A stretch of DNA of 64,000 nt from Bacteroidota bacterium (GTDB taxonomy: Bacteria > Bacteroidota > Bacteroidia > NS11-12g > UBA9320): positions 62,001-126,000 of the forward strand of contig CANIKO010000001.1 in NCBI GenBank assembly GCA_947468275.1, read 5' to 3'. Both the position numbers and the translations under genes were made by a program. This document shows positions 36,978-47,141 of this stretch, in pieces. Below the pieces are notes generated by a model, which saw only the letters and a list, made by a program, of their open reading frames with translations, ran no database searches and had not been told where the DNA came from. Position 1 is the stretch's first letter; the number at the start of each line of letters is the position of its first letter.

Positions 36978-37580
36978 ATGGCAAGATATACAGGACCAAA
37001 ATCCAAAATCGCCCGACGTTTTAAAGAGCCAATATTTGGCCCTGATAAAGCATTGGAGAAAAAAAATTACAAGCCAGGAATGCACGGAAATTCCCGTCGT
37101 CGTTCTAAGCAATCGGAATATGCGATACAGCTAGGTGAAAAACAAAAGGCTAAATATACTTATGGTGTATTGGAGCGTCAGTTTGCAAATCTTTTTGATA
37201 AAGCTGCTCGTAAACACGGTATAACAGGTGAAAATCTTTTAAAGTTTTTAGAAGCACGCTTGGATAATACATGTTTCAGATTAGGACTTTCACCAACTAG
37301 AGATGGTGCACGTCAGTTAGTTTCTCATAAACATATTTTAGTAAATGGTAATTTATTGAATATTCCATCTTACCTTTTAAAACCAGGAGATGTAATTACT
37401 GTTAGAGAACAATCCAAATCATTGGAAAATATTAATAATTCTTTGGCTCGCAGAAAAACCTATAATTGGTTACAGTGGGATGCAACTAATTATCAGGGAA
37501 TATTTTTAGCACTTCCAGAGCGTGAAGATATTCCAGAGAAAATAAAAGAACAACTTATTGTTGAACTTTATTCTAAATAA
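36978..37580 (+). CDS. rpsD: 30S ribosomal protein S4
   Basis: 200 residues. Primary 16S-binding assembly protein and mRNA-entry component. It contains [24 protein letters not shown]-equivalent [15 protein letters not shown], the S4 RNA-binding domain ([30 protein letters not shown]). It sits between rpsK and rpoA as in most bacteria. Confidence 0.97.
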   Translation: MARYTGPKSKIARRFKEPIFGPDKALEKKNYKPGMHGNSRRRSKQSEYAIQLGEKQKAKYTYGVLERQFANLFDKAARKHGITGENLLKFLEARLDNTCFRLGLSPTRDGARQLVSHKHILVNGNLLNIPSYLLKPGDVITVREQSKSLENINNSLARRKTYNWLQWDATNYQGIFLALPEREDIPEKIKEQLIVELYSK

Positions 37581-37605
37581 TAATTAAGCAAACTTAAAAA
37601 TAAAT

Positions 37606-38598
37606 ATGTCAATATTAGCATTTCAAAGACCAGATAAGGTTATAATGCATAAAGAAACAGACTTTTATGGTTTGTTTGAGTTTCGTCCTTTAGAAAAAGG
37701 ATATGGTGTAACTATTGGTAATTCTCTTCGTAGAATACTTTTGTCTTCCTTGGAAGGATACGCCATAACTTCTATAAAGATGCCTGGAGTTGATCATGAG
37801 TTCAGCAGTATGAAAGGTGTTGTAGAAGATGTAACCGAAATTATACTTAATTTAAAGCAAGTACGCTTTAAGAAAATTGGTGGCGGTTCAAATTCAGAAA
37901 AGGTTTATATTAATATTAAAGGTCAAGATCAATTTACTGCTGGAGATATTAGCCGTTTTTCTTCGATGTTCGAAATACTAAATCCTGATTTGGTGATTTG
38001 TAATATGGAGCAATTCGTTAATTTTGAATTGGAAATGTTTATTGATAAAGGGCGTGGTTATGTTCCTGCTGAAGAAAACTTGCCAAACGATGCTGCCATA
38101 GGGTTAATACCTGTAGATTCAATCTATACTCCAGTAAAGAATGTCAAGTTTAGTGTAGAAGATTATCGTGTAGAAGGTAGAACGGATTATGAGAAACTGA
38201 TGATTGAAATCAGTACTGATGGTTCTATTAATCCTGAAAATGCACTTAAAGAAGCCGCTAAAATATTAATTCAACATTACTTATTGTTTTCTGATGATAA
38301 CATGTTGTTAGATACTCAAGTGAAATCTAAAGCCCAAGAAGTTGATGAAAATTTACTGCAAATGCGCAAGATTCTTAAAACTCCTTTATCTGATCTTGAT
38401 TTATCAGTAAGAGCTTACAATTGTTTGAAAGCTGCTGAAATTAGAACCCTTGGAGAATTAGTAAGTTTCCATATCGAAGATCTTCTTAAATTTAGAAACT
38501 TCGGTAAAAAATCTTTAACTGAATTAGAAGAATTTGTTCGTGAAAAAGGTTTGAACTTTGGAATGGACGTAGCAAAATATAACCTAAACGAAGACTAA
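37606..38598 (+). CDS. rpoA: DNA-directed RNA polymerase subunit alpha
   Basis: 330 residues. The N-terminal domain dimerises and nucleates the polymerase ([39 protein letters not shown]); the C-terminal domain (about 250-325) contacts activators and UP elements ([36 protein letters not shown]). Both domains are complete. It is followed eight bases later by rplQ. Confidence 0.98.
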   Translation: MSILAFQRPDKVIMHKETDFYGLFEFRPLEKGYGVTIGNSLRRILLSSLEGYAITSIKMPGVDHEFSSMKGVVEDVTEIILNLKQVRFKKIGGGSNSEKVYINIKGQDQFTAGDISRFSSMFEILNPDLVICNMEQFVNFELEMFIDKGRGYVPAEENLPNDAAIGLIPVDSIYTPVKNVKFSVEDYRVEGRTDYEKLMIEISTDGSINPENALKEAAKILIQHYLLFSDDNMLLDTQVKSKAQEVDENLLQMRKILKTPLSDLDLSVRAYNCLKAAEIRTLGELVSFHIEDLLKFRNFGKKSLTELEEFVREKGLNFGMDVAKYNLNED

Positions 38599-38605
38599 AT
38601 AAGAG

Positions 38606-39175
38606 ATGAGACACGGAAATAAAATAAATCATTTAGGCAGAACTACTAGTCACCGTCATGCCATGCTTTCAAATATGGCTACTTCACTAATTATTAGCAA
38701 ACGCATTATTACAACTCTTGCTAAAGCTAAAGAATTGCGTAAGTATATTGAACCATTGGTAACTAAAGCTAAAGACGATAGTACACATTCACGTAGAGTT
38801 GTTTTTAGTTACTTGCAAAATAAAGATGGAGTTAAAGAACTTTTTGGTAATGTAGCTACTAAAGTGGCTGACAGACCAGGAGGATACACTAGAATACTTA
38901 AAACAGGTAACCGTTTGGGTGATAATGCCGAAATGTGTATGATGGAGTTTGTAGACTTTAACGAATCATTGGGTGGTGGAAAATTAGTAGCCAAAGAAGC
39001 TGCTACAGCTAAGCGTACTCGTCGTGGTAGTTCTAAAAAAGAAACTACATCAGATGCTCCTGCTGCTAAAGTTATTAAGGCTAAACCAGCGGCTGTTGAA
39101 ACTCCTGAGCAGATTGAAGCTGCCGAAGTTGTAGATACTATTGAAGACACTGCTTCAGAAACTGAAGAAAAATAA
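38606..39175 (+). CDS. rplQ: 50S ribosomal protein L17 with acidic/Ala-rich tail
   Basis: 189 residues. The core ([60 protein letters not shown]) is about 125 residues, followed by a tail of about 60 residues rich in Ala, Glu, Lys and Thr ([18 protein letters not shown]). Such C-terminal extensions are seen in Bacteroidota L17. It ends the supercluster at an intrinsic terminator. Confidence 0.97.
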   Translation: MRHGNKINHLGRTTSHRHAMLSNMATSLIISKRIITTLAKAKELRKYIEPLVTKAKDDSTHSRRVVFSYLQNKDGVKELFGNVATKVADRPGGYTRILKTGNRLGDNAEMCMMEFVDFNESLGGGKLVAKEAATAKRTRRGSSKKETTSDAPAAKVIKAKPAAVETPEQIEAAEVVDTIEDTASETEEK

Positions 39176-39201
39176 AATTATATTTTAATAAAATATCATC
39201 G

Positions 39202-39227
39202 AAAGAGGCTACGGCCTCTTTTTTTAT
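39202..39227 (+). terminator. Intrinsic terminator of the ribosomal supercluster
   Basis: AAGAGGC and GCCTCTT pair around a TACG-type tight loop and are followed by a run of T, 26 bases after rplQ. Confidence 0.85.
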
Positions 39228-39243
39228 GTTAAAAACTATTCTA

Positions 39244-39276
39244 TTGGCATTAATCCCCCAATATCCTTTAATTTTG
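39244..39276 (+). promoter_or_regulatory. Possible promoter of hppD
   Basis: TAATTTTG (39269-39276) matches the -7 consensus TAnnTTTG; TTGG at 39244 is an imperfect -33 with a 21-base spacer. The -7 box ends ten bases before the ATG, implying a very short leader. Confidence 0.4.
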
Positions 39277-39286
39277 TAATCCTATT

Positions 39287-40411
39287 ATGCAAACTACAAG
39301 TCTTCTTCAAACTGAATCAATAACTGATTTTCTTCCTCTCAAAGGAACTGATTTTATCGAATTTTATGTAGGCAATGCTAAACAGGCTGCCCATTATTAT
39401 AAAACAGCTTTTGGTTTTCAAAGTTTAGCTTATGCCGGCCCAGAAACGGGAATAAAAGATCGTTCTTCTTATGTTTTGATTCAAGGCAAAATGCGAATTA
39501 TACTTACAACTCCACTAAAATCTAATGACCCAATGAATGAACATATAAAAAAACATGGAGATGGTGTGCATTCATTAGCCCTTGGAGTGGATGATGCCTA
39601 TGATGCTTTTGAGCAAACTGTGAAACGCGGAGCAAAGGTGTATATGGAGCCAACTACTTTAACGGACGAATTTGGTGAAGTGAAAATGAGCGGAATTCAT
39701 ACATATGGCGATACGGTTCATTTATTTATAGAGCGCAACAATTATACAGGGCCATTCATGCCTGGGTTTGTTAAATGGGAATCCGTTTATAATCCATCTG
39801 AGGTTGGATTGTTATATGTGGATCATTGTGTGGGTAATGTAGATTGGAATCAGATGAATCCATGGGTGAAGTTTTATGAAGACGTGATGGGTTTTAAAAA
39901 TATTCTTTCGTTTGATGATAAAGATATTTCAACCGAATACTCAGCTTTGATGAGTAAAGTGATGAGTAATGGAAACGGCTATGTTAAATTTCCTATTAAC
40001 GAACCTGCCGAGGGGAAAAAGAAATCACAGGTAGAGGAGTATTTGGATTTTTATGAAGGGGAAGGGGTTCAACATATTGCGATAGCTACTAAGGATATTG
40101 TAGATACTGTGACGAAATTGATGAGTAGGGGAGTCGAATTTTTAACTATTCCCACTTCGTATTATGATGAACTGATAGATAGAGTCGGTAAAATAGATGA
40201 GGATATTGAGCCGCTTAAAAGATTAGGTATACTGGTGGACAAAGATGATGAGGGCTATTTATTACAAATATTTACTAAACCTGTGGAAGACAGACCTACT
40301 TTGTTTTTTGAAATAATACAACGCAAAGGTGCCAAATCATTTGGTAAAGGCAATTTTAAAGCTTTGTTTGAGTCCATAGAATTGGAACAAGCCAAACGCG
40401 GAAATTTGTAA
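39287..40411 (+). CDS. hppD: 4-hydroxyphenylpyruvate dioxygenase
   Basis: 374-residue non-haem iron dioxygenase that converts 4-hydroxyphenylpyruvate to homogentisate in tyrosine degradation. The three iron ligands are visible: H180 (LLYVDHCVGNV), H263 (EGVQHIAIATKD) and E342 (LFFEIIQRKG). The N-terminal VOC half contains DFIEFYVGNAKQAAHYYKTA. The C-terminal helix SFGKGNFKALFESIELEQ is complete. Homogentisate dioxygenase is not beside it, so the pathway is split. The next gene, a mutarotase-like protein, follows after four bases and may be translated from the same message. Confidence 0.97.
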   Translation: MQTTSLLQTESITDFLPLKGTDFIEFYVGNAKQAAHYYKTAFGFQSLAYAGPETGIKDRSSYVLIQGKMRIILTTPLKSNDPMNEHIKKHGDGVHSLALGVDDAYDAFEQTVKRGAKVYMEPTTLTDEFGEVKMSGIHTYGDTVHLFIERNNYTGPFMPGFVKWESVYNPSEVGLLYVDHCVGNVDWNQMNPWVKFYEDVMGFKNILSFDDKDISTEYSALMSKVMSNGNGYVKFPINEPAEGKKKSQVEEYLDFYEGEGVQHIAIATKDIVDTVTKLMSRGVEFLTIPTSYYDELIDRVGKIDEDIEPLKRLGILVDKDDEGYLLQIFTKPVEDRPTLFFEIIQRKGAKSFGKGNFKALFESIELEQAKRGNL

Positions 40412-40415
40412 CGAT

Positions 40416-41279
40416 TTGGATAATTCGGTTGCATTAAAGTCAGGCGATTATACCGCTGCTATTCTTCTTTTTGGGGCAGAATTATGCAGTTTTAAACATT
40501 TACCAACCAATACAGAATATATTTGGCAGGCTGATAAATCCGTTTGGCCAAGACACGCTCCTCTGTTGTTTCCTTTTGTAGGAAGGCTTAAAAATTTTGA
40601 ATATAAATACGATGGAGACACTTACACCATTGAACAACATGGTTTTGCCCGTGATATGTTATTTGTGGTAGCCGAACATTCAGAGAATACTGTCATACTG
40701 GAGTTGAAAGATAATAATCACACATGGCAACGCTACCCTTTTCAATTTAGTTTTAAAGTTAAATATTGTTTGGTTGAAAACAAACTCAGCATAGGGTTTG
40801 AGGTCATAAATCTTGGTAATACAATAATGCCGGTTTCATTTGGCGGTCATCCAGCCTTTAATATTTCGGAGCCTAACGATACTGTTATCATTTTTGAAAA
40901 AGATACCAATCCTTTATCTTGGATATTGAATGGAAATTTTATAAGTAATCATACAAAAGCAGTAACCGATGGTAGTGGACAGATTTTAGTGAATGAAAAA
41001 ACATTTAATGCAGATGCCTTAGTGTTTAAAAAATTAGAATCCAACTGGGTTAAACTTCTTTCAAAGTCTACTGGTAAAAATTTAAAAATAAATTTTGAAG
41101 GATGGCCTTACTTAGGAATATGGTCAAAACCTAGAGCTAATTTTATTTGTATTGAGCCTTGGCAGGGTATAGCCGACGCCTCAGATTTTAATGATGATGT
41201 TTCGCAAAAAGAAGGGATAATAATGTTGGCGGTAAATGAACGAATAGAAAAGTCATTTGATATAGAAGTGAATTTTTAG
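40416..41279 (+). CDS. Aldose 1-epimerase (galactose mutarotase) family protein, LacX-like
   Basis: 287-residue cytoplasmic beta-sandwich of the galactose mutarotase superfamily, which interconverts sugar anomers. It contains WPRHAPLLFPFVGRL, the catalytic-histidine segment VSFGGHPAFNI and the C-terminal glutamate region FICIEPWQGIADA. The start must be TTG, since no ATG occurs before the sugar-binding region; it lies four bases after hppD. The last four bases overlap the convergent gene for a T9SS protein. Its sugar is unknown, and the linkage to tyrosine catabolism is probably only positional. Confidence 0.88.
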   Translation: MDNSVALKSGDYTAAILLFGAELCSFKHLPTNTEYIWQADKSVWPRHAPLLFPFVGRLKNFEYKYDGDTYTIEQHGFARDMLFVVAEHSENTVILELKDNNHTWQRYPFQFSFKVKYCLVENKLSIGFEVINLGNTIMPVSFGGHPAFNISEPNDTVIIFEKDTNPLSWILNGNFISNHTKAVTDGSGQILVNEKTFNADALVFKKLESNWVKLLSKSTGKNLKINFEGWPYLGIWSKPRANFICIEPWQGIADASDFNDDVSQKEGIIMLAVNERIEKSFDIEVNF

Positions 41280-43717
41280 TGAACTAGAAATTTTTGAAAG
41301 CTTCCTTTACTTGATTTAATAAAATACATACCTCTTGGCCATGAAGAAATAGACTGTATGGTTTTACCGATGGGATCTAGTTTAATATCCATGATTTCCT
41401 GTCCTAGCATATTAAATATTTTAATATTTTGATTAACGTTTATTTTATTTTCTATAGTAACTATTTCTATGGCAGGATTAGGGAATACTCTGAATGTATT
41501 GTCATTCTCATCTACAATAGGAAGATCCTCAACTCTTTTTACAATTGATAAATTAGTGACAATAGGTTCGTTAAAATCAAAATATATATAAGCCTTATTT
41601 CTAATACTATCACCAACCCCAATATTACTGATTATATGGGCATCAAATATAACATAACCTTGACTCGCCTTCGGATCGATAGATTTTGATGGTAAGTTAA
41701 TATTATCAAATGTCCATGATACTAAATTATCTTTTAGTGAGACATTGTAGGCATGGCTGCTAGCCACCATTTGAAATTCATAAACGGGGATTTTTGAATC
41801 TAAAGTATCCATTATAACAACTCTTCTGGCAACATCATTTCCTTCATTTTGAAATTCTATGTAATATCGGATATTTTTGAGGTTAGAGGTTATGGTTCCC
41901 TGAGGAATACTGTATTTAGCATTTGGGTCATAGCTGTATACCATTTTTTGAACGATACTGTCTTTGTTACCAAGTGTATCTTCTTTATAGGCAGTAAACA
42001 TATTTACATAATGTTTAACATATTGTTCGATTTTATACTTAGAATAAGGGTATAAAATATTTAGCCTTATAATGGTATCTCTGTTGGAACTAATATTGGT
42101 AAGATTATAATAGATAGTGTTACCATTTTTAAATGTAAAAGGTGGGCTTGAATTAATTAAGTTGGTGCAGGAGTCAAGTACCAAAATGACACTAGCGTTA
42201 GAAGGGGTTAAGCTGCAGTCATGGTTGGAAATAGTAATAACAAGTGGGACCGTATCCATCAATCGGGCTGTAGCTGTTCCCCAGCTTTTTACATTAATAT
42301 TTTTCGGAAATAAAGCGCTTTGTAATGGAAAATATAAATCAGAGTTGGGTCCTTGAAGTGTATTGCTTTTTAAGGCTCCTGAAAAAGGTAGTTTTAAGCA
42401 TTGACCATAATTATTACTAACCAGTTCATATTCCACATCATTATAATGCGGTACATAGTCTTCAAATTTTCCCGTCGTACTCGTTATTGAATAATTATAA
42501 GTGCGATTTAATAATTTTCCAGACACTAAATCTTCATTAATATCCTTTTTAAAGTTATTGTTTTTATCATAAAACAGAAAAGCTGTAACAGGGATAAAAT
42601 TAATGGTTCTGTCAACATCCACGTTTAATTCTACAATTGTTCCTAATACTTTGTTTCTAAAAAGAATTGGTATATTGGCAAAATAAAATATCGATGAATT
42701 AGAGTTTAATAATCTGCTTTGTGATGTATTGACTTTTGAAGGAGGAGATTGATAAATATACGATAACTTATTTAAGCTTATATCTAACTTATATATTTTA
42801 CTCATTTCTATATTATCTTCGGCTATTAAAACGCCTTTTGGTGAGTTAATAATACTTAAATATGTTCCTAATTTTTTATCAAGTTTTTTCCCTATGAATT
42901 CTTTTGTATTTGCAGAATATATCACAGAATCAGAATTCGCAAAAGTTACCATCCATTTTTTATCAATAAATGCTACACATGAATATGGTAATATGGAAGT
43001 AGATTTTAGTATAGTTTCTACTTTATCGGGAAAAATATATCTAAGTATTATTGGTGAGTTGTCATTGGCTATAAGAATTGCCGTATCACTTTTGTCATTA
43101 ATTGCGGCGGAGATATTAGCAATTGCAAAGTTTTTTATTTGACCTGAGGCCTTAAACCCCCAATTATCAGTAATGTCTTCGTATTCAAATATTACAGCAT
43201 TTGAAAAGGCATATCTTAAGTTTGTTTTAGCATTAATAATAGTATCAAATCGTCCAAATAGAATTAATTTTCTCTGTATTATTTTAATGTCTGAAATGAA
43301 AACCTCATTACCTTTTAAGGATCTAAAATCACTAATTTTCTGAGGTTTTAAATTGATATTATTTGGGATATAAAAAAGCCCTGTTCTGTTAATACTTCCA
43401 TCATGATACGCCGTAATTAAAAGCAGTGAATCTCCTTTGTATATACATTTATTAAAGTTGCGGAATGCCATTGTTACACTTGGTATGGCATTTATTTTTC
43501 TTACCCATTTATTAAGTGATATGTCCCATTTATCAAAAATCAAAGTTTCCTTCAAAGTGGATTCGTAATAGGCCACGGTTATGTTTCCATTTTTATCAAG
43601 ACATGAACATTCTATTTTTTGATTTATTCCATTATCAAGGTTCTTGATAAAGGGAATTTGAGCAAAACTTATGAAAGAAAATAATAACAGGCATAATGCT
43701 AAGGTGTTTTTTGTCAT
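41276..43717 (-). CDS. Large secreted protein with T9SS type A sorting domain
   Basis: 813-residue protein with a signal peptide (residues 1-19, ending ISFAQ). The N-terminal half is rich in beta-propeller-like strands with no recognised enzyme motif. A DUF7619-like conserved region covers about 590-715 (YSYDPNAKYSIPQGTIT, LKNIRYYIEFQNEGNDVARR, IRNKAYIYFDFNEPIVTN). The C-terminal 75 residues form a T9SS type A sorting domain: FRVFPNPAIEIVTIEN, IKIFNMLGQEI, WPRGMYFIKS. Proteins of this kind are exported across the outer membrane and often attached to lipopolysaccharide. It lies five bases downstream of a membrane-anchored barrel gene on the same strand, so it may be controlled by the adjacent ECF sigma factor. 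Confidence 0.82.
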   Translation of the reverse strand: MTKNTLALCLLLFSFISFAQIPFIKNLDNGINQKIECSCLDKNGNITVAYYESTLKETLIFDKWDISLNKWVRKINAIPSVTMAFRNFNKCIYKGDSLLLITAYHDGSINRTGLFYIPNNINLKPQKISDFRSLKGNEVFISDIKIIQRKLILFGRFDTIINAKTNLRYAFSNAVIFEYEDITDNWGFKASGQIKNFAIANISAAINDKSDTAILIANDNSPIILRYIFPDKVETILKSTSILPYSCVAFIDKKWMVTFANSDSVIYSANTKEFIGKKLDKKLGTYLSIINSPKGVLIAEDNIEMSKIYKLDISLNKLSYIYQSPPSKVNTSQSRLLNSNSSIFYFANIPILFRNKVLGTIVELNVDVDRTINFIPVTAFLFYDKNNNFKKDINEDLVSGKLLNRTYNYSITSTTGKFEDYVPHYNDVEYELVSNNYGQCLKLPFSGALKSNTLQGPNSDLYFPLQSALFPKNINVKSWGTATARLMDTVPLVITISNHDCSLTPSNASVILVLDSCTNLINSSPPFTFKNGNTIYYNLTNISSNRDTIIRLNILYPYSKYKIEQYVKHYVNMFTAYKEDTLGNKDSIVQKMVYSYDPNAKYSIPQGTITSNLKNIRYYIEFQNEGNDVARRVVIMDTLDSKIPVYEFQMVASSHAYNVSLKDNLVSWTFDNINLPSKSIDPKASQGYVIFDAHIISNIGVGDSIRNKAYIYFDFNEPIVTNLSIVKRVEDLPIVDENDNTFRVFPNPAIEIVTIENKINVNQNIKIFNMLGQEIMDIKLDPIGKTIQSISSWPRGMYFIKSSKGSFQKFLVH

Positions 43718-43722
43718 AAGTA

Positions 43723-45075
43723 TTAGATTTTGTATTTGATAATAAAATTTACACTATAGCCCTGCAATTTGTTTTTAACACTTCCATATCCGGTTTTGTA
43801 CTTCATGGAATTGGTTTGCCATAAATTTTCAATTCCTATCCACCAAGCATCTTTTAGTCTCATATTATATTGAACTCCTCCTGCAAATCCAGCATTTATT
43901 TTTCTATACATATCCTTGGTCAAGGGCCTAATCCCCGGCTCAATATTTAGTTCTTTGTTAATATTAATATTTTGTCCTTTTGCAGAGGCTAGAACACTTA
44001 AATTTCCCCCAGCAGTAATTAATAATTCATTTTTAGTGTTTAGTGGGATAGAATAATTTCCTCTTATTGGGACATTGATGAAGGTTGTATAATTCGTGAT
44101 ATTAGAATTAAATTGAATGGCAGACGATGTGTCTTTTGTTAAATAACCTTCAATTTGCGTATGTCTGTGGTCCCAAAATGGAACTTCGGTAAGTTTGTAA
44201 TTTATATTAATTGGTGAAGCAATTCTAAGGTATTGAAACCCTGTATTAATTCCAATCCTAAATCTTGGTAATAAATTGTAATCAACGCCAAGATTAAGGT
44301 ATGCAGTTTTTAAACTTTTATTGCTTTCTTCAAAAATTTTTCTTGTGTCCTTATGCAATTTTTCGGCATTTTCAAGGCTCGAAACTTTAACATTCATTTT
44401 TGAATATCCGCTGGTTATTGAAAATGCAAATTTTGATGGGCGATGTTTAGTTTCCTCAATTTCCTCTTTGCCTTTTTTGGCTGAATAGTTAGTATCAATA
44501 TTTTTAAGGACAATATCCATTTTAGTCTCTTTTTCTGAAGTTATAGGTTCCCCTGTATTCTTTTTTTCTAAGGATTTATCAATTTCAATTTCTTCTGCAA
44601 GTAGATTGTCAATGCTAGTTGGTTCCGTTATCAATTCAGTATTTGCAAGTGTTATTGGTTCGTTTTTGGCAATAATTATATCATCAATATTGTTATTTGT
44701 TTTATATTTAGAGTGCTTTCGATAAGTAATCGTTGCATTGGAATTTATATTATTTAAGTAAGCAGAATTTGTGGTTGCTTGCAAATCTGCCATCACATGG
44801 TTTGACGCATTTAATTTTTTATTCAAATGGTTTTTATGTGCCTTTACATTGAACGAAATGCGAGGTGTATTTAAACCGTAATTCAGAGTAAGTAGGTAAG
44901 TTGTGCCGGATGTAATGCACATAATTATAAAGATTAAAAAGAAGGGCAACCATCTTCTTTTCTTTCGGGTAACTATAGCCCCCTGAAGCTTCGTCCACTG
45001 CGCTTCATTAAGGGGTTCTTCATGGTTTTCAAATGCCTTATTTAAGGTATGATGAAGATTATTTTTGGTGTTCAT
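43723..45075 (-). CDS. Membrane-anchored protein with N-terminal anti-sigma-like region and C-terminal beta-barrel-like domain
   Basis: 450 residues. The first 45 residues (MNTKNNLHHTLNKAFENHEE, PLNEAQWTKLQGAI) are cytoplasmic in style, with a W in a position typical of Bacteroidota proteins encoded next to ECF sigma factors. One strong transmembrane segment follows (WLPFFLIFIIMCITSGTTYL, about 42-61). After a long charged linker, the C-terminal half (about 215-450) resembles an outer-membrane beta-barrel (LNLGVDYNLLPRFRIGINTG, GYSVNFIIKYKI at the end). The gene is 73 bases after the sigma-factor gene, so it probably forms an operon with it and could modulate it. How one polypeptide could span both membranes is unclear. 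Confidence 0.68.
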   Translation of the reverse strand: MNTKNNLHHTLNKAFENHEEPLNEAQWTKLQGAIVTRKKRRWLPFFLIFIIMCITSGTTYLLTLNYGLNTPRISFNVKAHKNHLNKKLNASNHVMADLQATTNSAYLNNINSNATITYRKHSKYKTNNNIDDIIIAKNEPITLANTELITEPTSIDNLLAEEIEIDKSLEKKNTGEPITSEKETKMDIVLKNIDTNYSAKKGKEEIEETKHRPSKFAFSITSGYSKMNVKVSSLENAEKLHKDTRKIFEESNKSLKTAYLNLGVDYNLLPRFRIGINTGFQYLRIASPININYKLTEVPFWDHRHTQIEGYLTKDTSSAIQFNSNITNYTTFINVPIRGNYSIPLNTKNELLITAGGNLSVLASAKGQNININKELNIEPGIRPLTKDMYRKINAGFAGGVQYNMRLKDAWWIGIENLWQTNSMKYKTGYGSVKNKLQGYSVNFIIKYKI

Positions 45076-45147
45076 TTGATAATAATTATATTTTTATTTA
45101 ATGGCATTATCGAATCTGCGATTTGATAATTACTTTATTTTTATTTT

Positions 45148-45711
45148 TTAACTAGTGGTATTATCTAATCTTTTATTCTTTGTAATATTGGTATTTATTA
45201 TATTTGATAATACTCGTTTTGCTCTGCTCAATTGCACTCTGCTTGCCTCCTCACTTATTCCCAATTGGGCCGCTATTTCTCTATGACTCATTTCCTCTAT
45301 TATAAAAAGATTAATAATGACTTGTTGATTTGCCGGCATCGTTTTTAATAATTTCATTGCGGTTTCGGCTTCAAGGCTAACCTCAGCAGGTATATCACTG
45401 TCAACTATTTCATGGTCATAATCTGAAATATGGCTGAGAAACAAGGTCTTTTTTCTTTTTCTTAAAAAATCAAGTGCTGTATTAATCCCTATTCTGCAAA
45501 TCCATGTTTTTAAGCTACTCTCATTTTTAAAGGTTTTAATATTATTAAAAACTTTTACTAAACTATCATGAAAAATCTCCTCAGCATCTTCTCTGTTTCC
45601 CGCATACCGCATGCACAAGCCCATAAGTGTAGGCCCATGCTTATCATATACCATTCGGTGAGCCACGGGGTCACCTTTTGAACATGCTTTTATGAGATTT
45701 AATTCGTCCAA
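45148..45711 (-). CDS. RNA polymerase ECF-type sigma factor
   Basis: 187-residue sigma-70 family factor with region 2 (MVYDKHGPTLMGLCMRYAGN, NREDAEEIFHDSLVKVFNNI, LKTWICRIGINTALDFLRK) and region 4 (MPANQQVIINLFIIEEMSHR, IAAQLGISEEASRVQLSRAK). Start is TTG; the first ATG is inside region 2, so it is too late. It is divergent from a Crp/Fnr regulator and heads an operon with the membrane-anchored barrel gene and possibly the T9SS protein gene. Confidence 0.93.
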   Translation of the reverse strand: MDELNLIKACSKGDPVAHRMVYDKHGPTLMGLCMRYAGNREDAEEIFHDSLVKVFNNIKTFKNESSLKTWICRIGINTALDFLRKRKKTLFLSHISDYDHEIVDSDIPAEVSLEAETAMKLLKTMPANQQVIINLFIIEEMSHREIAAQLGISEEASRVQLSRAKRVLSNIINTNITKNKRLDNTTS

Positions 45712-45894
45712 AAAAAGCTGATTTAATAGTTATGTAGACGTCAGTTAATTGCAAAATGTTACATTCTATTAAAGATTAATAAGATATAACCTTACTTCAA
45801 ATTTCGACTAAATCTCAAAATAAAATAATGTTGGTTTTAAATAATTTCATTTTCCAAAATCAATACCTTTGTGTCGCATTTAAATTAAATGTAA

Positions 45895-46470
45895 ATGATA
45901 GAATTTTTCCTTGATACCATTTCTGAAATTATTGAATTAACGGAAGCTGATAAAGAAGTTTTTATTAATAATTGTCTGATAAAGAAGTTAAAGAAACGAC
46001 AGTTTTTTTTACAAGAAGGAGATATTTGCAAGTATGCAGGATTTGTAAGTAAAGGTTGTTTAAAGACGTATACAGTTGATAAAAACGGGGATGAGCATGT
46101 TTTTCAAATTGCATTGGAAGGCTGGTGGGTGAGTGATATGTATAGTCATTTAACGGGTGAGCCGGCCAATTTCACTATTGAAGCGTTGGAAGATTGTGAA
46201 ATTGTTGTAATGGATAAAGAAGCACGTGAAAAAATTTTAAAAGAGGTGCCTGGTTATGAACGGTTTCATAGAATCCTTTTAGAAAAAAATTATGTAGCCA
46301 CCCAACGTCGTGTCAATTCCATGTTGTCAAGTTCTGCCGAGGAACGGTATTTAGCTTTTATTGAAAAATATCCTCAAATAGTGCAGCGGGTTCCTCAACT
46401 CGTTATTGCGTCCTATCTTGGCATAGCTCCTGAGAGCCTAAGCCGCATCCGCAAGCAATTGGCTAAATAG
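45895..46470 (+). CDS. Crp/Fnr family transcriptional regulator
   Basis: 191-residue regulator with an N-terminal cyclic-nucleotide-binding-like beta-roll (about 25-120: FFLQEGDICKYAGFVSKGCL, FQIALEGWWVSDM) and a C-terminal helix-turn-helix (VIASYLGIAPESLSRIRKQL). The phosphate-binding cassette for cAMP is not conserved and no iron-sulfur cysteine cluster is seen, so the ligand may be different or absent. The TACCTTTG box at 45864-45871 is a possible -7 element. It lies upstream of two YceI genes and a dioxygenase gene that may be its targets. Confidence 0.92.
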   Translation: MIEFFLDTISEIIELTEADKEVFINNCLIKKLKKRQFFLQEGDICKYAGFVSKGCLKTYTVDKNGDEHVFQIALEGWWVSDMYSHLTGEPANFTIEALEDCEIVVMDKEAREKILKEVPGYERFHRILLEKNYVATQRRVNSMLSSSAEERYLAFIEKYPQIVQRVPQLVIASYLGIAPESLSRIRKQLAK

Positions 46471-46573
46471 CTTATTTTTCTTAACCTATATCAATAGTAT
46501 TTCTTGGCTTACATCAAGGATTGACGCTTAATACCCGTTGTAATTTTGTATCATAATATTTAAACAAAAAATT

Positions 46574-47122
46574 ATGACAAGAACAGCAACAGCGAAAACA
46601 ATTTGGAACCTTGATGCATCACACAGTGAACTTGGGTTTAAAGTAAAACACATGATGATCACCAACGTTTCCGGTTCATTCGGAAAATTTGATGTAAAAG
46701 TAGAAACAGACGATGACGATTTTTCAACTGCAAAAATTGATTTTACTGCCGATGTAGCTTCCGTTACCACCGGTAGCGAGCAACGCGACGGTCACATTAA
46801 ATCTCCTGATTTTTTTGACATAGCCAATTATCCTGAAATGAAATTTATTTCTTCAGAATTAAAAAATTTAGGTAACGACAATTATGAATTGCATGGTAAT
46901 GTAACCATTAACGCAATCACTAAACCTGTAATTTTAAGTGTAGAATTTGGTGGAATGGGTATTGATCCATGGGGAAATCAAAAAGTAGGTTTTACCTTAA
47001 ATGGTAAAATAAACAGAACGGAATGGAACCTAAGCTGGAATGCACCATTGGCAGCAGGAGGATTATTGGTAAGTGAAGAAGTAAGAATTCACGCTGAAGT
47101 GCAATTTTCAAAACAAGCTTAA
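46574..47122 (+). CDS. YceI family lipid-binding protein, cytoplasmic form
   Basis: 182 residues, complete YceI domain (a lipocalin-like barrel binding isoprenoid-type lipids): WNLDASHSELGFKVKHMMIT, VSGSFGKFDV, HIKSPDFFDIANYPEMKFIS, LTLNGKINRTEWNLSW-like FTLNGKINRTEWNLSWN. There is no signal peptide, unlike E. coli YceI, so it is probably cytoplasmic. It is followed 19 bases later by a second YceI protein that is a lipoprotein. Confidence 0.93.
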   Translation: MTRTATAKTIWNLDASHSELGFKVKHMMITNVSGSFGKFDVKVETDDDDFSTAKIDFTADVASVTTGSEQRDGHIKSPDFFDIANYPEMKFISSELKNLGNDNYELHGNVTINAITKPVILSVEFGGMGIDPWGNQKVGFTLNGKINRTEWNLSWNAPLAAGGLLVSEEVRIHAEVQFSKQA

Positions 47123-47141
47123 TTTTTTAAATATAAAAAAA

